A stretch of 64,000 nt of DNA from Ustulina deusta (Eukaryota > Ascomycota > Sordariomycetes > Xylariales > Xylariaceae): positions 1 to 64,000 of the forward strand of contig JAJNNX010000052.1 of assembly GCA_023159155.1 (NCBI GenBank), given 5' to 3'. Of the stretch, positions 24,142 to 34,800 are shown one piece after another. Under the pieces are notes generated by a model. That model was not told the origin of the DNA and did not search any database. It saw only the letters and a program-made list of their open reading frames with translations. Position 1 is the first letter of the stretch. Every line of letters begins with the position of its first letter. The translations under genes and the position numbers were made by a program.

Positions 24142-25037
24142 ATGGCCGATACTCATGTGGAAACTATTGCTTTCTTCGGAGCTAGTGGCGGAGTCGGCTT
24201 GGCAGCATTAAAGGACACCCTTAAGTCAGGCCGTCAATGTGTTGCGCTCTGTCGAAACCCAGCAAAGCTTGCCGCCATTCTCCCTCCCGAATCCAACCCT
24301 AACCTAAAGATCATAAAAGGAAATGCCCACGATATCACGGCCGTCTCATCATGTCTTTTAGCTCGTTCTGGCGTGCTTGTAGATCAAATCATCTCTACTA
24401 TCGGTGGTGCTTTCATTGCATCCAAGATGACTATCGATGATCCCGAAGTGTGTAGAAATGGAATGGCAGTTCTTCTTGATGCTCTCACCAACCTTCGTGG
24501 TGATGGTGCTGTCGGAAAACCTCAAATAATTGTCTGCAGCACAACCGGTTTATCGCGATTTGGTCGTGACATTCCCATCGCTATGATCCCACTTTACCAC
24601 TATGGCCTCAAGGTACCACATGAAGACAAAGTCATCATGGAAGACCGCTTAACCTCGAGTGGAGAGAATTTCATCATCGTGCGACCCAGTCTCATGGTAT
24701 CCGAAAAGGAGACGACCAAGAAGGTCAGCGTTGGTATCGAAGATCCTAAAACTGGACGCGAGTCTGATGCGATTGGGTATACCATCAGCAAAAGCGATGC
24801 TGGAAGATGGATTGCAGAGAATTTGGTATTGAAGAAGCAGGCAAAATATAACCAAAAGATTACCAGTAAGTATTTTTATCTCCTTCCCTTTTTGGACGCT
24901 TTATACTCTTTACTCTCGGGATTCTCGGAAGCAAGGTCCTTATCTATTTCATTTGCCTTGCATTCCCTTTCACAGTCTGAGAAGTTTGTATTCAGGTTCA
25001 TATTAGCTAATTATATGTCATAGTGATTACAACATAA
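24142..25037 (+). CDS. NAD(P)-binding Rossmann protein, NmrA/AvfA-like
   Basis: Two exons, 24142-24865 and 25024-25037, give 245 residues. The 158-bp intron starts GTAAGT and ends ATAG, and the tiny last exon codes only for the final residues MITT. The N-terminal IAFFGASGGVGLAAL is a dinucleotide-binding glycine motif. VCSTTGLSRFGRDIP and IIVRPSLMV follow, as in atypical short-chain dehydrogenases that bind NAD(P)(H) without a classical YxxxK centre. YTISKSDAGRWI near the C-terminus is typical of the group. It may be an oxidoreductase or an NAD(P) sensor; I cannot tell which. No signal peptide is seen. It is divergent from the Zn2Cys6 gene. Confidence 0.85.
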
Positions 25038-25900
25038 GTTGCAATACTAAAACCCAAGTAGAATAAGACTCGCGTCCATTATGAGGTGTTCAGGGGTATG
25101 GAGGATAAGCTGGGAGGGTTTCTTGAATCTTTAGACTCTTGTGCGTAGAGGAATTGTCGTCTCTCTTAATTCATATCTGTGCAGAAATACATTTGTTAAA
25201 CGGCAGACTATTAGTGCGAATATCAACATGTCAATGATGTGACGAGACCGTTAAATATTAATATACCGATTTTCTAATCACAGCATACTTAACTCCCCCT
25301 TTCATACTTATTGGCAAACCGCATGTTGAGCGAGGAGATGCAACGCATCATAAACAAACGCCAAGAGAAACGTTCAGTTACCGAACTGGCACAGAGACCG
25401 GGGTAACACCATTATCCAAACATTTGCTTACGTTTGCCTCGTATCCCTATGCCAATAGTAGAATCCGCATGATCTACAATAGGTAAGCAAATTGTCATCG
25501 GCATTTTTTTACTTCAAACTACGACACAGTATACTCCTTCACGATACACACTTCCTCGTGCACTAACATTTTGCTCTTGGCGGTATCGTTCATCGATTAC
25601 CAAAAAGGGGCATATTTTTCAACATGCAGACTCCCGTCAAAGACAATTTTTAAGCCAACTACTCAACCAGGGTAAGGTTGCGAACGAGTTACGAAATGAC
25701 GCATTTACTGTTTCTACACTATCACGTCGAGTCGGTGATGATATAGCTGTAGGGATATGTATCCATGTGTCGAACTCGGACTATTCGTGATGTTCCGAAG
25801 GCTTCTACCTAGTGTATAAAGACAACCCGACTTTCTCTTCGAAAACATCAAATGACTTAATTCTCTATAGCAAGACTTGCCGTCATACACCTTAAATACA
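25038..25900. other. Intergenic, no gene seen
   Basis: About 860 bp without a supported gene. The right end is the promoter of the secreted-protein gene. Confidence 0.5.
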
Positions 25901-26719
25901 ATGAGACCTCTAATTTCCACCGTCCTATTAGGACTTGGTATTGCTACTACAACCACAGCACTTAATCTTTACCAAGATGGTCCATTCGCTCTTCGCATCA
26001 AGGGACAAGCCAAGAATAGTTCAATCGATGGTGAGATTTGCTTCCCGTTTTACTCTTCCTAAGCCAAATAATTCGTAAAAGAACATGAATAACACTGTGA
26101 GGATAGGCTATCTTCATACCGTCGATCTTGGATCGGTATTAATTCAGAAACCACTCCAGAACGAGCCTATCTTATCTCCGCCATTAGGCAACGTATCTTA
26201 CGAATTCTACTTTAATTACACGGGACATAGTCAGTCAGATGGACACCAAGTGGGATTCTTCGTCACAGATCCTACCTATGAGAATCCGGTCGAATTAGGG
26301 GTCTACGGCAAAGCGATGTCTCTACAATATTCTGCCGGTTCTAACGTTGCTTTTCCTTTGGTTGGTGCTAGTAGTGCTATACCCACTACTTTCAACAAGG
26401 ACAATAAAGTATTGATTAATCTGTACTTTGATGATTCTACCTTTGTCCCCAAAGAACTACCCAGACTAGACCAAAGTTTCAACTACTGTAAGATGAAAAC
26501 CCCGAATTCCTGCTACGTTTCCATCAGAACAATGCAACATGTCTTGAGCTTTAAATGCTATGTTCTTGTTCTCATATTAATATCGCTCCAACAGATAATT
26601 GGGCAGTCTGTTGGCAATTCTTCGGCAATGTTTACATACCAGCGTTATCATGGGTCACATATGGTTCATCTCATAACCCAACTTGCGAACGAGTTGATCT
26701 CATTAAAGTGGTCATATAA
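25901..26719 (+). CDS. Small secreted protein of unknown function
   Basis: Three exons, 25901-26030, 26107-26487 and 26595-26719, give 211 residues. The introns are 76 bp (GTGAGA...ATAG) and 107 bp (GTAAGA...ACAG), and frames close across both. The ATG at 25901 starts a clear signal peptide (RPLISTVLLGLGIATTTTA). The mature part begins LNLYQDGPFALRIKGQAKN, contains an NYTG glycosylation site and ends NPTCERVDLIKVVI. Only two cysteines are in the mature protein (VCWQ and PTCER), so at most one disulfide is expected. It resembles an uncharacterised group of fungal secreted proteins with the same start and end patterns. No enzymatic motif is seen. Its role is unknown. Confidence 0.8.
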
Positions 26720-27064
26720 ATTTCGACCATGGAGTGTCTTCGCTACATATGCGGATACCAAATCAACCAGACTATGTATGCCTAGAAGATCCTTGTACTG
26801 CTGCACCAGCAAAGATGGCCTTCCGCTATCCGATTTCCGCTTCCGTCTTCCGTCTTCCGCTGGGTTCCATAATACCGGACTTCCGGTCAAACAGATTATT
26901 ATATGGTAGCTGGTAATTTAAACGCATATGTTTCTCTCGCAGTCTTTAATTGAATTTGCTATTGTATTTTCCTGCTGCATTATTCTGTCCAATTCATCTA
27001 AACTGAAGCAACGACACCCCGAAAACAACTTATCGTTACGCTTATTCAACGCTATTTCGTCACA
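26720..27064. other. Intergenic, no gene seen
   Basis: About 345 bp between the secreted-protein gene and the dioxygenase gene. It contains a short CTTCCG-type tandem repeat near 26820-26885. Confidence 0.5.
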
Positions 27065-28567
27065 ATGCCTACTCGTATCAGCAATTTCCAAATTTCTCAG
27101 GGCGATGAAGTCCTTGATTTATATTCACTAATATCAAAAAATGGCTTCCTTCCAGTCGAACAACCTCTCAAGCGCTTACCAGACTCTTACTATGAACAAT
27201 GGGAACGAATAATGGACGAATTACCAACCTTATTGAAAGCGAAGACTATTCGAAACAGAGTAGATAATCTAGAAATCCTCACAACCGCCAGACTAAACAC
27301 GGAAAGCGAATGGCAGCGGGCATACGTGATACTATGCTTCCTAACCCATAGTTATATTTGGGGTGGAGACATCCCGTCAGAGGCGCGTATTCTCACAAGC
27401 CATAAAGTCTTCAAATCTGACATTTTCACAGGTCATACCACCCTCAATCACGACCCCCCTACTTCAAGTCTCAGATCATCTCGACCTTCCACCAGTGGCA
27501 ACTTACGCAGCTCTTAATCTCTGGAACTTTAGCAGCACAGGAGAGGATTTCACGGATCTAGACAGTCTAAAAGCCTTACACACATTTAGCGGAACTGAAG
27601 ATGAATCTTGGTTCTACGTTCTATCAGTAGCTGTTGAGGCACGAGGAGCACATATTCTTCCTCTGATGCTTCAAGCAACAGACGCCATTAAACACAAGGA
27701 CTACGAAACAGTTACCCACGCTTTAAACAATATGGCCACCTGCATCAGGCAGTTGATAAAACTCCTAAACCGAATGTCCGAGAAATGCGACCCAATGGTG
27801 TTTTACCACCAAATCCGACCTTTCCTAGCCGGAACGAAAAACATGGGCGTTGCCGGTCTTCCCAACGGGGTTTTCTACGATGAAGGCGACGGTATTGGTC
27901 ATTGGAAGAAACTCAGAGGAGGCAGTAATGGGCAGAGTTCGTTAATTCAATTCTTCGACCTAATTCTCGGCATCGACCATCACTCCCCCGGTAACAATCA
28001 GATGTCAAACGGAAGTAGCCATTCTGCAAAGTCAGCTCCCAGCGAATTAAGTTTCCACGAAGAGGTTAGTCGGCGACAGGGCATATGCGCATGTGGTATC
28101 CTAACTAACTGTCTATTCAGGTTCGTCTTTACATGCCCGGCCCGCACCGGAAATTCCTCGCAGGCGTGTCTCGATTGGACAAAATCAAGGACTTTGTGAA
28201 CTCGGCCTCGAAATTTCCTGAGCAGCATTCTGCACAGCAGCGACTCTGTCAATCCTACAGAGACGTAACAGAAGCATTGGGAGATTTCAGACAAGCGCAT
28301 ATGCAAATGGTAACTCGATATATCATCGTACCATCTAAAAAATCCGATCCTTCTTCATCTCCGGGGATGAACTTGGCTATCGGCTCCTTGCATTCAAGTA
28401 GAGGGGGAAAGACGGAACTTACTGGGACAGGGGGCACGGATCTAATACCGTTTCTAAGAACTACCCGGGATGACACATACCGAGCAGGTCTGACATTGGC
28501 CTCTCACGACATCTCCGTCATCAAACCGCGCATGATAGATATTACACACAAAGAACCTACATCTTAG
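27065..28567 (+). CDS. Indoleamine 2,3-dioxygenase (IDO)
   Basis: Modelled exons are 27065-27382, 27432-28064 and 28121-28567, giving 465 residues. IDO is a haem enzyme that opens the indole ring of L-tryptophan to N-formylkynurenine, the first step of kynurenine and de novo NAD synthesis. Family marks are YIWGGDIPSE, LPPVATYAALNLWNF, VAVEARGAHILPLML, FYHQIRPFLAGTKN, LYMPGPHRKFL, the haem-ligand His377 in FRQAHMQMVTRYI, and GTGGTDLIPFLRTTRDDT. Intron 2 (56 bp) is canonical with GTTAGT, CTAAC and CAG. Intron 1 is odd: the only exon join that keeps both conserved flanks in frame uses GAG|GCGCGT, a GC donor of poor fit. The nearby GT four bases later breaks the frame. So either a GC-AG intron or a damaged gene is possible. 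The protein is probably cytosolic. Confidence 0.85.
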
Positions 28568-29021
28568 GTAAGAGCTTTGTCCTTTGGCTTGAAACGGTTA
28601 GAGACGGGGCGGAAATTTAAACGTAGATCACGACTAGACAGACTGTGGCGGTTATCGGCTTAGCTGTTGTCCTTGTTCATCTACATCACGCTAAAATGAT
28701 TACCTAGTTTATAGATATTAGATCCCTGTCCTTAACATCGATCTTGAACATATGAATCCCTTAAGTAAAAATTATCCCAAGTTTAACCACCCCTGGCATT
28801 ACCGTCGCTTAGTCGAGAGAACAACATCCGAAGTTCCGCTATCCGCTCCGTCCCGTCCGATACGCACTCATTTCGAACTTCATACTGATAATATTCCTTC
28901 AGATAAAGCATTGATGGGGACAGCATTTACGGAAAGGGGCTTCTACCTAACTTATGCTGTATTGCCCACGTGAACAGGATACAGGATTCAATTGCCCTCC
29001 ATCTCTTACCGCCATAGAGAA
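28568..29021. other. Intergenic, no gene seen
   Basis: About 450 bp between two plus-strand genes. A 73-codon frame at 28752-28973 has no recognisable content. Confidence 0.5.
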
Positions 29022-31661
29022 ATGCAATCACCTCTCCGCGAAAGGGTCTCTCAAGCATGTGATACCTGTAAGCAAAGAAAAGGTGAATATTTCAATCAAT
29101 CCTGCCGTACGGGACGAGAAATAGAGATCCGTATATCTCTCTACCTTACATGAATATCGACATTTCAAATATCCACCAATTCATCAATTAACCCTACAAA
29201 ACCAGTAAAATGTGACGGACAAACCCCCTGCAGCTACTGTACGAGACGTCATCGGGAGAAAACATGTCACTTCTCTCCTTCCATCCTCCGCCGCCGCCGC
29301 CGCTGTTCCGAAGTTCCGGCGAGGAGCTCTCCATGTCCGTCCGCTGTCGTTGCCGCTCCGTCCAACACCATCCGTCCCGCTATTACTTCGACTCCAACGC
29401 CTACACCGACAGTTCCGATATCATCCGCCACCCGACGACGTCACAGCGATATATCAGCAGCAGCAGAAGAAGAAGCCGAAGTCCCTCGTGATGCGCGTCT
29501 CATCTGCGACGCCAAAGGCAGACTGGGTAGGTGACAGACACACAGTAGATACTTACTCAAGATAGATAAGTAACAGATTTCCCAATTACCTATTGCCGAG
29601 AAAGAAAGAAAGGACCTTAAACTAATGCATTTTTCATATTCAGTCTTCATAGGCGACTGTGCACCACTCTCCTTATTTCAGACCGTCCGTCAAATTGTGA
29701 CGTCGAGGGTAGACCCTCATGCCTTCGCGGAAACCAGTCGAGTGTCCATGCTCGAAAACGTTAGTTCCGAGGATCTCGTACCGCTCGACGCAACAGGCGA
29801 ACCAGCAATCGATCAATCATCTATACAGCGGCTGGTGACCACCTTTCTTACCGTGGTAAGCCCAACCCTGTCAATACCGAAATTCTCCAGCTATATATAT
29901 ACACTACCTTGTTCAGCCCCCAATTACTCTCTCTCTCTCTCTCTCTGGCCTCTTCGATATTCTAACATTCACCAGACAAGCGGTCTAGTCGACTTATTCG
30001 ACAGCAACACACTAATCCCCGAAATCCGATCTTGGGCAAACCAACTCGAGCGCTCAGCAGATGTGACGTCAGCAGTGCACTACCTGGTCCTAGCGATCGG
30101 GTCACAATCCGAAGATGAGCAGATAGCAACGACATACTTCCTCTGCGGGAAACATCTAGCGTTATCCACGTTGGCAGGGAATCTCAGTGTCGGGATCGTT
30201 CAATCTTTTCTGTTGACGACAATATACTTGCTTCGGTCCTGTCAGATCAATGCCGCGTTCTTGTTCTTTGGTTCGACGCCCCCCCTTTCAACGCCAACCC
30301 CTCCCCCCCAAAAAGGTAGACAACAGCGAGCAACTAACAAGACACAATACAGGAATCGCAGCACGAGCAGCCTACGCAATCGGACTTCATCGAACAGAGG
30401 TAAACTCTCGCTTTGGTACCGAAATCCATATCCAAAGGTCTCTACACCCCCCTACCCTCCTACCCTCCACAACGTTAACCCTATACAGAGATCGTCTCTG
30501 GAAGAGCATCCGCATCCTAGACCTCTACCTCAGCATATCAATGGGTCGGCCCCCAGCCGCTTCGGATTCGGATTGCACGGTACCTTACCATCGGACCTCA
30601 GAAGACGGAAGCGAGCGCTACGATCTTCTCAACGCATCCGTTCAAATCCTGTCGCTCGTGGAAGGCATCGTGCAAGAAGTGTATTCGCGTCGGAAGATCT
30701 CGCTGCAGCTGACCGAGGGCATATCGCGTCAACTCCGCGACTGGTCGAGCAAATGGCTGTCAGCTCTTCTCCGCGTCAGCGGGGACGAGGGGAATCGCGA
30801 GCGGACCGGCGCATGTCAGGTCTTGTCGTCGTATTACTACGCCGTGATGCTTGTGTCGCGTCCATTCCTCATGTACGAGCTCTGCAGACGGCTTCCCGAG
30901 AGTGCGGCAGCACATGCGCGTCCGGCGACGGAAGCCAGCGGTTCGAGCAAGCTAGCGAACGCCTGCATCGACGCGGCGACGCTCATGATCGGGGCGATAT
31001 CCGAGTTCGTGTCGCAGGGGCCAGCAGACAGACGCATGCCTCTCCTCGTGTACGTGATCCATCTCATTCTCATCTCCCCTGCTAACATCGTCCCAGCTCC
31101 TGGCTCTTCGCCTCCTCGTTAGTAGTCAACGTAGGCTATCTCTCGAATTTTGGCCGGGCGCTAGAAAAGCCGGGCGAGACATCCATAAGGACACTAGAGC
31201 ACTTCGCGAAGGAAGACGCACACGCCTCGCAGTACGCGCGGATAGCGCAGTCCCTGCATCGCTGCGCACAGTCATATCTAGCGAGACAAGACGCAGAGGA
31301 CCGTCGGCGGATCGCAGAATCGTCGACGCAGCTTTTCGGGCTCGTGCCGAAAGACCATGTTCCAGCTCATAATCACAGTCACAGTCACAGCCATTCCGGG
31401 CCAACCGGGTCACATAATCCAGAGACACGCCATAGCGAGCCGGTAGGGCTGGAATCGAGACTATGGACATCCGAGCCGTTTGACGATTTCGACCCGTCCA
31501 TTTTTTCTTTCGGCGAGTCGAATACCCCGCTAACCGACATCCGCCCTCCTCAAGGTCACGGTTATGGACACGAGGGTAGCGCGGATCAGGTTTTCGGGGC
31601 AATGAACCTTTTCCCTCTACTTGATGGGAATGGGCATATAGATCTAGCACATCTACTATGA
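29022..31661 (+). CDS. Zn2Cys6 fungal transcription factor with His/Ser repeat
   Basis: A seven-exon model closes in frame at 699 residues: 29022-29082, 29206-29526, 29644-29855, 29976-30270, 30353-30437, 30489-31049 and 31097-31661. The zinc cluster is split by intron 1: CDTCKQRK | VKCDGQTPCSYCTRRHREKTC (Cys13 to Cys41, C-x2-C-x6-C-x5-C-x2-C-x8-C). GRLVFIGDCAPLSLFQTVRQIV follows, then the regulatory domain with GIAARAAYAIGLHRTEVNSRFG, RDRLWKSIRILDLYLSISMGRPP and WLFASSLVVNVGYL. A short HSHSHSHS repeat precedes the C-terminus. Introns 4 (GTTCGA) and 5 (GTCTCT, 51 bp) have weak donors; the latter could be retained in frame. A (CT)10 tract lies inside intron 3. It is a nuclear DNA-binding regulator lying between IDO and an MFS transporter, whose genes it may control. 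Confidence 0.88.
29927..29946. repeat. (CT)10 microsatellite in an intron
   Basis: Twenty bases of perfect CT repeat lie within intron 3 of the Zn2Cys6 gene, upstream of the TCTAAC branch site. Confidence 0.85.
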
Positions 31662-32040
31662 GTTAAGCCATGAAGAACGGACAGGTTGTTTCGGGAGCGG
31701 GGTAAAATGTAAACACTATGAAGGGAAAGACGAACCTAGTTTTAGTCCTCGCATATGCGGATGATAATGACATGATGAAATTCCCCCTCCAAAAAAAATC
31801 ATCGTTGACAGTTCAAATCACCGTCCTTCATAACAGGGTTTTTATTTCATATCGGTAGGCTTGGATATCTAATTATAGAAATATATATCTACCCAGTCGT
31901 GCCCGTTGATCAGATATAACCTAGTATAGGTCATTACCGTGATAGCCTGTAAAGAAAAGGGGTCAATAATAATCTAACCGAAAAAATGCAGTGCGCTTGT
32001 GATATATATTAACACATCTTTCGATGTCATATCTTCATTT
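31662..32040. other. Convergent 3' spacer
   Basis: This is the region between the ends of the Zn2Cys6 gene and the MFS gene. It is AT-richer than its surroundings, as expected for 3' ends. No gene is seen. Confidence 0.5.
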
Positions 32041-33916
32041 TCATGTTATTGTATCCGAGTGATTCTGTTCTTCGTCTTCATCGTCTTCAAAACCGTCGTC
32101 GATACTTTCGAGACCTTGCCCTCGAATAGCATAGGTCGCAAGCCAACCAATGAGGGCAATTCCCGCGAATAATCCCCAGGCTAGAACCTCTCCTCTTGGA
32201 TGCACATGTGTGGATGCTGTGAATAATGCCCCTGATAGAAAAGGTCCTACGCTACGACCAGCTGCAGATAATGTTTGTGCCATTCCATTGAGGGTTCCAA
32301 GGCTTGCGTGTGATGGTGCCGAGTTTGTAATCTATCCCTATTAGCTGATCGAAATTATAATTCATGATAATACAACTCACCAGCAACATGACGGAAGATA
32401 AACCCCCTACGGCACAAATATTCTTGATGACCAATATAATGCCAAGCTCTACGTAGAGCCAGATCCGGGCATCACCCAATCCAAAGGGCGGCTTAGAATC
32501 CACATATCCTACAAAGGGCATCAAGGCCATGGTGATTGCCAATCCGAATAGTGCGCCTCGGTAGCTACCTACATTTCCCACCCTACCCTTGAGCGAGGGA
32601 AACAAGAATAACTGAAAGAAGATGGTGAAAATGCCAGCAATGGATAATGAGACGCCAATCACGTCGGCATGTAAATTCCTTCCAGTGGGCTCCTCGCCAG
32701 AGGCAAAGACAGGATATAAGCTGTTGAAAGAACTATTCGATAGTTGAAATATGAGGCTCGTGGATAGAAGGACCAGGGTTGTTCGATTTAAAAGCTGACG
32801 CCAGGTTGGCATGTCAGATGGTGACTTGGTATCATCATCATTGGATTCATCAGATTGCGGTTGTAATAGGTCCGTGCTCTCTCCGGTCTCGGATTCATCC
32901 AGTTCACTTCGTTCGTCATCGGCACCATTCATATCTCTCCCACCAGGCCAAAACCAAGAGCGGTCTAAAGCCTTCGAATTCTTTTTCGAAAAGTAGCGCA
33001 ACCAGGGAAATCTCTCAGTCCAATCGGGATGGACATTTCGGTCATCCAATGTTTCCTCAAACCAAATAGCCAGCACCACCACACTAAACGCCAAAAGCGC
33101 GGCGGCGACTATATTGGGAGCAAGGAAAGGATACTGGTCTTTGGCTAACTTGGCAACCAAAAGTCCACCAAGAGCAGGTCCTGTTATGCTACCAATACCA
33201 TAAACGACAGGTAGCCAAGTAAAAGCCTTGCTTTGGTTGGATCTGTCCGTCAACTCGCCTAGACAAGAGGGAACAACGGCAGCGTTTCCATTCAGGAATC
33301 CCATAGCTATATGCACCAGGATGATCTGAGAATACCGAGTGCAGAAGCCAAACAAAACAAAACAGACACATAGTAGCGATGTGCCAGCCAACATAGTAGG
33401 CTTTCTCCCAACGACGTCAGACAAATATCCCCAAATCAGGTTTGTAGCCAACTGGGCGAGAGCAAAGGCCGAAGCGAGAAGGCCGACATACAAACCAACC
33501 TGGTCGTGGCGAATTCCGGGAAAGGATTCAATCATCTCAGGGAGATAAGGCGATATTGAATTCAGCGCGGATTGTTCGGCAAGAGACAGCAGGGCCAATA
33601 ATGCCAGCTGCTTGACAGGAAGAGGCGTGGAGGCATGATGAGAGTCGGGTGAGCCATCGTTGATATAGTCGGACTCGGAGCTGGGTCGACGGCCAGCAGA
33701 TTTGGGAGCGGGGGTGGGAAAGGTCTGGTAGTGAATATGGCTGGGATCACGGCGGAGGGCGGAGGATAACCTCGGTCGATTTGAAGATATGGTGGGCAGA
33801 GGCGAACCGGCGCGAAATGAGCCCGACCGAGAGGTTGTTGGGACGGGAGGTCGAGAACGCGCAGACGAAGCGGGGGCTGAAGATGCCGCGGCCGCGGTCT
33901 GGGACACATGAACCAT
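32041..33916 (-). CDS. Major facilitator superfamily transporter
   Basis: Two exons, 33916-32381 and 32331-32041, give 608 residues. The 49-bp intron runs from GTGAGT to ATAG. A Ser/Pro/Arg-rich cytosolic N-terminus of about 95 residues precedes about 12 membrane helices. MFS motif A is present as GYLSDVVGRKP between helices 2 and 3, and VYGIGSITGPALGGLLV fits the helix-5 motif. A long acidic, glutamine- and serine-rich loop separates the two halves. NSAPSHASLGTLNGMAQTLSAAGRSVGPFLSGALF closes the second half, as in ZIF1-like fungal MFS proteins. The tail is very acidic (DDGFEDDEDEEQ). It is probably a plasma- or vacuolar-membrane antiporter; the substrate is unknown. A 9-bp minisatellite lies 17-61 bp upstream of the start codon. 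Confidence 0.92.
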
Positions 33917-33932
33917 GGCTGTGGCTAGCCCG

Positions 33933-33977
33933 AGACAGGCAAGACAGGCAAGACAGGCAAGACAGGCAAGACAAGCA
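33933..33977. repeat. 9-bp minisatellite, five copies
   Basis: AGACAGGCA is repeated in tandem five times. The last copy has one G-to-A change. It lies in the presumed 5' leader of the MFS gene. Confidence 0.9.
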
Positions 33978-34800
33978 ATTTGACTTCGTCGGATGTGGTA
34001 TGCGGTGGTATTCGGCGGTAATAAAGCAAAAATTCGGTGACTGGAGAGTGAAGAGGGAATACTATTCTCTTGCGAACGATGATGAAATCAGTACAGCCAT
34101 GTTGACATTGCTGGAGGCGGGGGTTGCCAAGGGAAACAGAAGATAGTCAACAACTACCCAAAAACTTTAAAACGGCAGTTCCAATATCGGGGAAACCAAT
34201 TCTGAGAGTGTTTTAAGCATAGGCTGCCAATAGGTGAAGCTTAAGGTAGTAAACTTTCAAGGTCTGTCAAGGTAGAACAATTTGAAGCTATTCCGGCGAC
34301 ACTCTAGATTTTGGGTTAGGTATATGACGACACCCAAATAAATCCACTAACAGGTTCTGGACCACAAGCTCCCAGGGTACCTTACCTACCTACTTAGGTA
34401 GGTAAATAGTGTGCCTATCCTTTAGTGGGTATAGGTACCCTACCTGATAAGGAGAGGGGTTAAACGCACCATTTAGAGCGCTGCAAGATACCTAGTAAAA
34501 ATAGACAGGGCAGTCGCGGATAAGCAAGTTGCAAGGTCATGGTTCCAATTGAAGTTGAGATACCTATCGCTAAAAAGAATGTCTGGGGGTATTTTGACTT
34601 TACCTAAACTTCATTCCAAACCTGTATCTTATGCCAGGTCATTGTAGACGCAACCTATCTTATTTTCTCTTCCACGACACTTAAACCTTTTCAATCCCAC
34701 ATATCCCAGATACTTACCTATCTCAAGTTAGACAGACATTGCATCTAGATATTCTACAATCTCCCCCATCTCATATCGACTTCCACCGGTAATAAGGCCA
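33978..34800. other. Gene-free region between MFS promoter and amine oxidase end
   Basis: No supported gene is seen. An imperfect palindrome made of TACCTACC/GGTAGGTA units lies at about 34381-34410 and belongs to a motif class dispersed through the window. Short GGTAAGTAC-like variants follow near 34430. Confidence 0.5.

Noticed and set aside
28752..28973. 73-codon frame between IDO and the second regulator
   Set aside because: No domain, poor start context and no splice partners.
31126..31650. 174-codon minus-strand frame opposite the second Zn2Cys6 gene
   Set aside because: It is the shadow of the last coding exon, whose plus-strand translation continues the regulator in frame.
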